Below, one piece after another: positions 58,704 through 64,000 of a stretch of 64,000 nucleotides of DNA. A program made the position numbers and the translations under genes. The number at the start of each line of letters is the position of its first letter. The first letter of the stretch is position 1. The DNA is from Akkermansiaceae bacterium. Lineage in GTDB: Bacteria; Verrucomicrobiota; Verrucomicrobiia; Verrucomicrobiales; Akkermansiaceae. Where the stretch lies: positions 1 through 64,000 of the forward strand of contig JALOTY010000006.1 of the NCBI GenBank assembly GCA_025457665.1, given 5' to 3'. The notes beneath the pieces were generated by a model. It was not told where the DNA came from, made no database searches, and saw only the letters and a list, made by a program, of their open reading frames with translations.

Positions 58704-59558
58704 ATGATGGATGAAGCGATGGCGGCAGTGGTGGAGATGGCCGGGAGGCTGGGAGCGGTGGTGGATCGGCGTGAGGTGATCCAAGCGGCGAACACGCTGG
58801 TGGTGCGGTTGTCCGAGGATCTGGTGGGCCGCGTGGTGGTGGACCGGAGTGGTCCGCGGCAGGGATTGGCGTGGTTCAGGCGGGAAATGGAAATGGCCCG
58901 CTATCTTGCCGAGCGGGGTGCCCCGGTGATCCCGCTGCTTGGGCGGATCCCGCCGGGACCTCACGAACATCAGGGGTATGCGATGAATTTCTGGCGCTAC
59001 GTCGAAGCAGTGGATGAGCCGCCGGAGCCGGTGGAAATTGGGGCGACGCTGGCGGCGTGCCATCGGCATCTGGCCGGATACGATGGCGGGCTGGAGTCGC
59101 TGGCGATCCTGCGGGAAACGCGGGCTCTGATGGACTCGCGGGCGGCGTTGGGGGATTTCGCGGAGGCCGAGAGGGGACTGCTGATCGGGCATCTGGAGCG
59201 GGCCTTGGAAGGGCTTGCGGATGCGCCCGCACAGGCGCTGCATGGGGATGCCCATGCTGGAAATCTCCTCCAGGGCCGGGACGGGGTGTTGTGGACGGAT
59301 TGGGAGGATGCGTTTCGGGGACCGATCGAGTGGGATCTGGCGTCAATCCTTTGGAATCCGCGATTTCTCGATGCCGACGAGGCCACGGTGGAGGCGATCC
59401 TGCGGGGCTATGGGCCCTGCGATGAATCCTTGCTGGATCTCTGTTTCACGGCGCGGGCGGCGGTGATGTGCGCATGGTATCCAGTGCTCTATCCGGGGGC
59501 CGATCCGATCCGGCGGGAAAAACTCCGCATGCGGATGCGCTGGCTGGAGGGGCGCTGA
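58704..59558 (+). CDS. Aminoglycoside-phosphotransferase-fold kinase
   Basis: This start (MMDEAMAAVVEMAGRLGA at 58704) avoids translating the repeat arrays and gives 284 residues. The APH-family catalytic loop HGDAHAGN is at about 180-187, with the catalytic Asp at position 182. The metal-binding DWED motif is at about 199-202, followed by GPIEWDLASILW, typical of the family. The N-lobe is compact. Known members phosphorylate aminoglycosides, choline, homoserine or sugars. Nothing here identifies the substrate, so no resistance claim is made. The gene is divergent from the JetC-like ATPase and ends in a strong terminator. Confidence 0.85.
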   Translation: MMDEAMAAVVEMAGRLGAVVDRREVIQAANTLVVRLSEDLVGRVVVDRSGPRQGLAWFRREMEMARYLAERGAPVIPLLGRIPPGPHEHQGYAMNFWRYVEAVDEPPEPVEIGATLAACHRHLAGYDGGLESLAILRETRALMDSRAALGDFAEAERGLLIGHLERALEGLADAPAQALHGDAHAGNLLQGRDGVLWTDWEDAFRGPIEWDLASILWNPRFLDADEATVEAILRGYGPCDESLLDLCFTARAAVMCAWYPVLYPGADPIRREKLRMRMRWLEGR

Positions 59559-59685
59559 GCGTGTCCCAAAAATTGGTGACATGACAGATTCGTCGGGAAA
59601 GCGCATTTTCCAGTTATCCGCAGGGGGCAACCCCGGGGACAGGTTTCGAGAAAACCTGAAAATCTTTCCTAGTTTCATGACAACC

Positions 59686-59719
59686 GGGGGCCGCGTGAGT
59701 GCGCGGCCCCCATTTTTTT
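59686..59719 (+). terminator. Rho-independent terminator after the phosphotransferase
   Basis: A perfect 10-bp stem (GGGGGCCGCG at 59686-59695 with CGCGGCCCCC at 59702-59711) encloses a 6-nt loop and is followed by A and seven T residues (59713-59719). It lies 128 bp after the phosphotransferase stop and 65 bp before the PBP4-type gene. Confidence 0.92.
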
Positions 59720-59784
59720 GGACCGGTGGGTTTCCGTGGGTTGCCTTGAGGCGGCGGCATCGGCTAGGCAATGAGGGCGAAGGC

Positions 59785-61206
59785 ATGGGGAAGAATTTCA
59801 TCATTGGTACGCTGCTTGTGGCTCTGGTGGCGCTGGGGTTCTGGCGCGCTGGGGAGATGGCTCCCCTTCCGGCGGGGAAAGCGGAACCGAGTCTCGCCAT
59901 GGAGTCGGGCGGGAAGATCGATGTGGCGCTGCCGGCCCTCGACGCGGTGTTTCAGGAAATCGAAGAGGATCCGGCGCTGGCGAATGCGGCCTTCGGGTTT
60001 TGCCTGCTCGATTCCAAGGGCGGGATGCTCGCGGGGAGGAATGAGAAGACGCCGATGATTCCGGCATCGACTCTCAAAACTCTAACCGTTGCGGGGGCTT
60101 TGGAGACTCTGGGAGAGGATTTTCGGTTTGAGACCGTGGTGGAGGCGGAGGGTGATCCGGGGCAGGCGCATTTGGAAACGGTGGTGATTCGTGGTGGTGG
60201 CGATCCCACGCTGGCGATGGAGACCCTGGAAAAGTGGGCGGGTGAGATGCAGGCAAGAGGGGTGAAGAGCATGGGGCAGGTGCTGGCGGATGCGTCGATT
60301 TTTCCGACGCCGACTGTGGGAGATTTCTGGGGTTGGGGGGATGTGGGAAATGCCTATGGCAGCCCGGTGGCGGGATTGAATCTGAATCACAACCGTTTCC
60401 GCGCGGCCTTCGCTCCGGGCAAGGTGGGTGATGCCGCGCGATTCATCGGTGCGGTGCCGGAGGTGCCGGGGGTGACTTGGGAAAACGGGATCAAGACCGG
60501 TCCGGCAGGGTCGGGCGACGGAGTGATGATCTATGGCGGCCCGGATGCAGGGATGATCCGCCTGACCGGGACGGTGCCTGCGGGGGTGGAGCGATTCGAG
60601 GTCGGTGGGGCGGTGCCGGATCCGGCAAGGTTCACGGCATTTCACTTCGACCGCCTGCTGCGCGAACGCGGGATCACGATTTCCCGTCCGCCGATGGCTG
60701 GCAGCGCCACGGGGTTGCGGCGGTGGATGTCGCATCGATCGGCGAGTCTGTTAGAAATCTCGCGACATCTTCAGGCGACGAGCGACAACCATGAGGCCGA
60801 GTGTTTTTTCCGTATGATGGGTGTGAAGGGTGGCGGCGACGCGGCGGTGGTTCTGCGGCAGCATTGGGAAGCCCGCGGGCTGAATTTGGGATCTTGCCGG
60901 ATCGTGGACGGGTCCGGTCTTTCGCGCGCGAACTACCTTCCGGCCGAAACCCTCGCGACCTTGCAGTTTCTTGCTACTACGGGTCCCGTAGGTGGGGGGT
61001 ATCGGTCCGGTCTGAACCCCGCGCACGGAGGCAGGGTGAAATGGAAAGGCGGGGCGATGTCGGCAGTGCGCTGTTACACCGGTTTGGTGACGATGGCGGG
61101 CGGGCGCGAGGGATATTTTGCGATGATGTTCAATCATTACCCGGACGGCGCGGCGGTGGAAAAACACGTGGCCGCGCTGGTCCGGGCGATGACGGGAGAT
61201 CAGTAG
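59785..61206 (+). CDS. dacB: PBP4-type D-alanyl-D-alanine carboxypeptidase/endopeptidase
   Basis: The start MGKNFIIGTLLVALVALGF at 59785 gives 473 residues with a signal anchor. The acyl-serine motif SxxK is at Ser95-Lys98 (PASTLK). The second motif SDN is at 333-335 (TSDNHEAE). The third motif, usually KTG, reads KGG at about 421-423 (VKWKGGAMS). Further family features are VIRGGGDPTL, NLNHNRFRAAF and RIVDGSGLSRANY. These enzymes trim and cut peptidoglycan peptides in the periplasm. The Thr-to-Gly change in the KTG box may alter activity or substrate preference. Its stop overlaps the convergent GH35 gene by 7 bp. Confidence 0.88.
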   Translation: MGKNFIIGTLLVALVALGFWRAGEMAPLPAGKAEPSLAMESGGKIDVALPALDAVFQEIEEDPALANAAFGFCLLDSKGGMLAGRNEKTPMIPASTLKTLTVAGALETLGEDFRFETVVEAEGDPGQAHLETVVIRGGGDPTLAMETLEKWAGEMQARGVKSMGQVLADASIFPTPTVGDFWGWGDVGNAYGSPVAGLNLNHNRFRAAFAPGKVGDAARFIGAVPEVPGVTWENGIKTGPAGSGDGVMIYGGPDAGMIRLTGTVPAGVERFEVGGAVPDPARFTAFHFDRLLRERGITISRPPMAGSATGLRRWMSHRSASLLEISRHLQATSDNHEAECFFRMMGVKGGGDAAVVLRQHWEARGLNLGSCRIVDGSGLSRANYLPAETLATLQFLATTGPVGGGYRSGLNPAHGGRVKWKGGAMSAVRCYTGLVTMAGGREGYFAMMFNHYPDGAAVEKHVAALVRAMTGDQ

Positions 61207-63551
61207 TCGAAGGCGCTTTCTTTGAGATAGAACCGGTATCCCTTGATCATGCCATTGGTCTGCTTGTCGGTGCGGGGCAGGACCTTGAAGCCGGTGACTT
61301 TGGTGGATTTCCCGAGATCGATGACGATCGAATGCGGGAAGGGCGCACGCTCTTCGGTGCTCCAGGCGGTGTGCCAGTAGGTGCTTTCCTGGAGGTCGAA
61401 GATTTTGTCTGCCGTGTGGTTTCCTGCGGTGATTTCCTCGCTGTCGGCATAGACGAGATCCCAGGCCTCGCGGGGAAGTTGTTGGCCGTCCTCCCCTAAC
61501 AGATAGAACTCCGCCATGGACGAGTAGGGGTCATCGCCACGCTGGGGCGAGGTGCTGGTGAAGCAGAGGTATCGGCCGGTGGCGGGGGTATCAAAGGTAA
61601 CCGTCTGCCAACCTGCGCCGGGAGCGAGATCGCCCGAGCTGTGGGGCGTTTCGGCATCGAGCTTGAGTTGCTGGCCGGGCTTGCGGTTGAGGAGGGAGGC
61701 ATCCGGGCGGAGGTCATCGAGGATGGGCTTGTCGAGCCCGGCGAGGGTGGGTGAGGCGGTGGCTTCGAGGTCGAGAACGATGACTTCGTTGCGGCCTTTT
61801 TTCAGCCATGGTCCGGGAACATACATGGTTTGCTGGGGCCCGAGCGACCAGTAGCGGCCGAGGTTGTGGCCATTGACCCAGACCATGCCCTTGCCCCACT
61901 GGCGGAGGTCGAGGAAGGTGTCACCAGGTTCGGTGATTTCAAAGCTGCCGCGATAGAAGGCGGCGGCATCGGACTTGCCGGGGCGGTAGTTGAGATTCTG
62001 ATGGAGGGGGAAATCGAAATCGATCGGATAGACCGACCAGCCCTTGAGTTCGGTTTCACCGCTGCTGTGGGCCAGCGTGACGCTTTCGGTGATGCCTTTG
62101 CGGTCGATGATCGCGGCGCCGAAATTCACGCGCCCCATGGCTTCAACGAGAATGTCGAGGCGTGTTCCGGCTTTGGCGGCGGGGAGGCTGAGGGTGGTAT
62201 CACCATGGCGGCGGTCGAGCTTGCCGATGCGTTCGCCATCGAGATAGACCAGCGCCCAATCCCGCGCTTCCTTGATGATGAGGCGGGTGCCTTGGTCGAC
62301 ATCGGCCGGCAGGGTGGTGCGGTAGAGGATGCGTCCGAAGCCGAGATCGAAGAATTCCATGGCGCGCACATTCTCCGAGGCGATGGGGTCGGGGAGGTTT
62401 TCGAAGAGCGGGGCGGATTCGGTCAGTTCGAAACTCGGGATGCTGATGACCGGGTGCGATGCGGGAACGGGCGCGAGAGTTTCGCCGGGGTTCAGGTAGT
62501 TTTTCAAGAGGTCGCGGACGGCATCGAACTTGTCGGTGGGCTGGCCGGCTTCGTTGATCGGCGCATTGTAATCATACGAGCTGACCATGGCGCTGTAGGC
62601 GGGGGCATTCGCACCGCCCCAGGGGCCGAAGGTGGTGCCGCCGTGGGCCATGTAGAGGCTGAAGGAAATGCGGCGGTCGAGCATGTCCTTGAGGCTGCCG
62701 ATGAAGGTTTCCACGCCGCGCGTTTCATGGCGGCGGCCCCAGTGGTCGAACCATCCGGTCCAGTATTCGCTGCACATGCGGGGGGCTTCGGGGTGGAGTT
62801 CGGTGAATTTGCGGAACATGTCATCGACATTCGATCCAGCGCCGAAGTTGATAGTCACGGCGACGTCATCGACTTCGTAGTTGTGGAAATTCGATGCCCA
62901 GTCGCAGCGGAAGAGCTGGACCTTGTCGAACCCGGCGGCGCGGACGGCATCGCGGACCTGGGTCATGTAAACGCCATCGTTGCCGAAAGCACCGAACTCG
63001 TTCTCGACCTGAACCATGAGGATGGGTCCGCCGTTCTGGATCTGGAGCGGGGCGAGTTCCGTGCCGACGGCGGCGAGCCACTTTTTGGTACGATCCATGT
63101 AGTAGTGATCCTTCGAAGTGCGGACACCGATGTCCTCTTTTTTCAGCAGCCACCAGGGGAAGGCACCCATGTCCCACTCGGCGCAGCAGTAGGGTCCGGG
63201 GCGGACGATGGCGTGCATGCCGTTTTCCTGGATGAGGCGGACGAACGCGGCGACGTCACGCTGGCCCTCGAAGTTGAATTCGCCCTCGCGCATTTCGTGG
63301 AAATTCCAGAACACGTAGATGCAAATCGTGTTCATCCCCATCGCCTTGCACATCTTGATACGATGGTCCCAGTACTCGCGGGGGATGCGCGGGTAGTGGA
63401 GTTCTCCGGCGCGGACGAGGAAGGGCTCGCCGTTGAGGAGGAACTCCTTTTTCCCAAGGGTGAAATCCCCCGGAGTGGCCGCGGGCAGGAGAGAGGAGGC
63501 AAAGGTCGCCGCGAGCGCGGAAAGCTGGAAGAGGCGGAAGAATGATTTCAT
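61200..63551 (-). CDS. Secreted GH35 beta-galactosidase with C-terminal F5/8C-like domain
   Basis: This 783-residue protein has a signal peptide (MKSFFRLFQLSALAATFASS). The GH35 barrel shows GELHYPRIPREYWDHRIKMC, VRPGPYCCAEWDMGAFPWWL and GGPILMVQVENEFG, where Glu185 is the expected acid/base. SEYWTGWFDHWG has Glu262 as the expected nucleophile. Jelly-roll domains with GKGMVWVNGHNLGRYW follow, and the last 150 residues look like an F5/8 type C (discoidin-like) sugar-binding domain. It removes terminal beta-galactose from oligo- or polysaccharides outside the cytoplasm. An AraC-type regulator gene lies directly upstream on the same strand. Confidence 0.95.
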   Translation of the reverse strand: MKSFFRLFQLSALAATFASSLLPAATPGDFTLGKKEFLLNGEPFLVRAGELHYPRIPREYWDHRIKMCKAMGMNTICIYVFWNFHEMREGEFNFEGQRDVAAFVRLIQENGMHAIVRPGPYCCAEWDMGAFPWWLLKKEDIGVRTSKDHYYMDRTKKWLAAVGTELAPLQIQNGGPILMVQVENEFGAFGNDGVYMTQVRDAVRAAGFDKVQLFRCDWASNFHNYEVDDVAVTINFGAGSNVDDMFRKFTELHPEAPRMCSEYWTGWFDHWGRRHETRGVETFIGSLKDMLDRRISFSLYMAHGGTTFGPWGGANAPAYSAMVSSYDYNAPINEAGQPTDKFDAVRDLLKNYLNPGETLAPVPASHPVISIPSFELTESAPLFENLPDPIASENVRAMEFFDLGFGRILYRTTLPADVDQGTRLIIKEARDWALVYLDGERIGKLDRRHGDTTLSLPAAKAGTRLDILVEAMGRVNFGAAIIDRKGITESVTLAHSSGETELKGWSVYPIDFDFPLHQNLNYRPGKSDAAAFYRGSFEITEPGDTFLDLRQWGKGMVWVNGHNLGRYWSLGPQQTMYVPGPWLKKGRNEVIVLDLEATASPTLAGLDKPILDDLRPDASLLNRKPGQQLKLDAETPHSSGDLAPGAGWQTVTFDTPATGRYLCFTSTSPQRGDDPYSSMAEFYLLGEDGQQLPREAWDLVYADSEEITAGNHTADKIFDLQESTYWHTAWSTEERAPFPHSIVIDLGKSTKVTGFKVLPRTDKQTNGMIKGYRFYLKESAFDY

Positions 63552-63685
63552 GGCAGCGTCAGGTTTCCCGTCATCTTCCCCCTGCGCCGGGAAAGCGTCA
63601 ACCGCACCCCGGCTCAGGCAGGGCCATGAGAGCCGGAATCCGCGTCATCGCCGGCCTTTTCACGCTTTTTCGATCGGACCGAAGC

Positions 63686-64000
63686 TCATTGCCTCGCGGC
63701 CTGCGGCGGTTTTCCGGTGTGGCGTTTGAACCATTTCGAAAAATGCGAGAGGTGTTTGAAACCGAGGTCGATGGCCACTTCCTTGATGCGGATGTCGGGC
63801 TGGCGCAGGCGACTGAGCGCGTGCTCGATTCTGAGGCGGTCCCAGAACTGGTTCGGAGTCGATTGCAGGTCCTTGCGGAAAAGTCGGATGAGGTGGTTCG
63901 GGCTGATGTGGACGACGGAGGCGAGCGCTTCGAGGGAAAGCGGTTCGGAGAGGTCGCGGGCGTGGAGAAGTTCCACGGCTTGGCGGACCCGTTCATCGAT
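63686..64000 (-). CDS. AraC-family transcriptional regulator (5' end beyond window)
   Basis: The visible C-terminal 104 residues (IDERVRQAVELLHARDL...) form the double helix-turn-helix of AraC/XylS proteins: LEALASVVHISPNHLIRLFRKDL, RIEHALSRLRQPDIRIKEVAIDLGF and HLSHFSKWFKRHTGKPP, ending at the stop at 63686. The N-terminal ligand domain lies outside the window. It precedes the GH35 gene by 134 bp on the same strand and is a plausible regulator of it. Confidence 0.92.
   Translation of the reverse strand: MDERVRQAVELLHARDLSEPLSLEALASVVHISPNHLIRLFRKDLQSTPNQFWDRLRIEHALSRLRQPDIRIKEVAIDLGFKHLSHFSKWFKRHTGKPPQAARQ

Noticed and set aside
58704..59558. Phosphotransferase called as an antibiotic-resistance gene
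   Set aside because: Only general APH-fold motifs are visible. The fold also serves sugar, choline and other kinases, and there is no resistance context.
61830..63545. 571-residue plus-strand frame opposite the GH35 gene
   Set aside because: It is an antisense shadow. The GH35 catalytic motifs are on the minus strand.

Overview
The window (64 kb, high GC, ATGA-coupled genes) looks like a chromosome segment of a verrucomicrobial bacterium, probably Verrucomicrobiales (Luteolibacter/Haloferula-like). This rests on a PEP-CTERM protein, many LamG/MBG/thrombospondin-3 secreted proteins, an SHD1-domain esterase, a pseudokinase-FGE fusion and a TonB system with two ExbB-type proteins. No rRNA, tRNA, CRISPR, integrase, transposase or phage gene was recognised. 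Taxonomy is inferred from gene content only.

Layout. (1) 1-9.0 kb: housekeeping and membrane genes: a zinc-ribbon/TerB protein, a DUF4190 protein, a three-gene minus-strand operon (TPR protein, doubly degenerate pseudokinase-FGE fusion, zinc-ribbon membrane protein), pabB, a NifM-like parvulin with a membrane-anchored partner, rpe and a glyoxalase-family gene. (2) 9.1-23.8 kb: uspA, a large TonB-dependent receptor, a tandemly duplicated surface protein whose frame is broken by a 10-bp duplication, a strong terminator, then DUF3450 - TtpC-like ExbB - ExbB - ExbD - TonB - TPR - porin. This is a complete energised outer-membrane uptake unit resembling the Vibrio TonB2 system. (3) 23.9-25.5 kb: FMN reductase and SHD1-esterase. 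(4) 26.1-39.2 kb: a 3850-residue LamG/Fn3/FG-GAP/MBG protein and a smaller MBG protein.

(5) 39.2-54.8 kb: an island bracketed by two 288-bp copies of the 3' end of the preceding gene, 97.6% identical with only synonymous differences. It holds three LamG proteins (one with a DUF2961/GH172 domain, one PEP-CTERM), a NarL-type response regulator, a periplasmic-propeller histidine kinase, a glycosidase-like protein and a DUF6786-like protein. Together they look like a sense-and-degrade glycan locus without its own transporter.

(6) 55.1-64 kb: an SMC-like ATPase resembling Wadjet JetC/MksF with no partner genes beside it, short tandem-repeat arrays in its upstream region, an aminoglycoside-phosphotransferase-fold kinase, a PBP4-type peptidase, a GH35 beta-galactosidase with a C-terminal F5/8C-like module, and the end of an AraC-type regulator.

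The most unusual signals are the duplicated gene end bracketing the island, the frameshifting 10-bp duplication, the partnerless JetC-like ATPase, the doubly degenerate pseudokinase-FGE protein, and a recurrent octamer CTGTTAGR scattered over the window.
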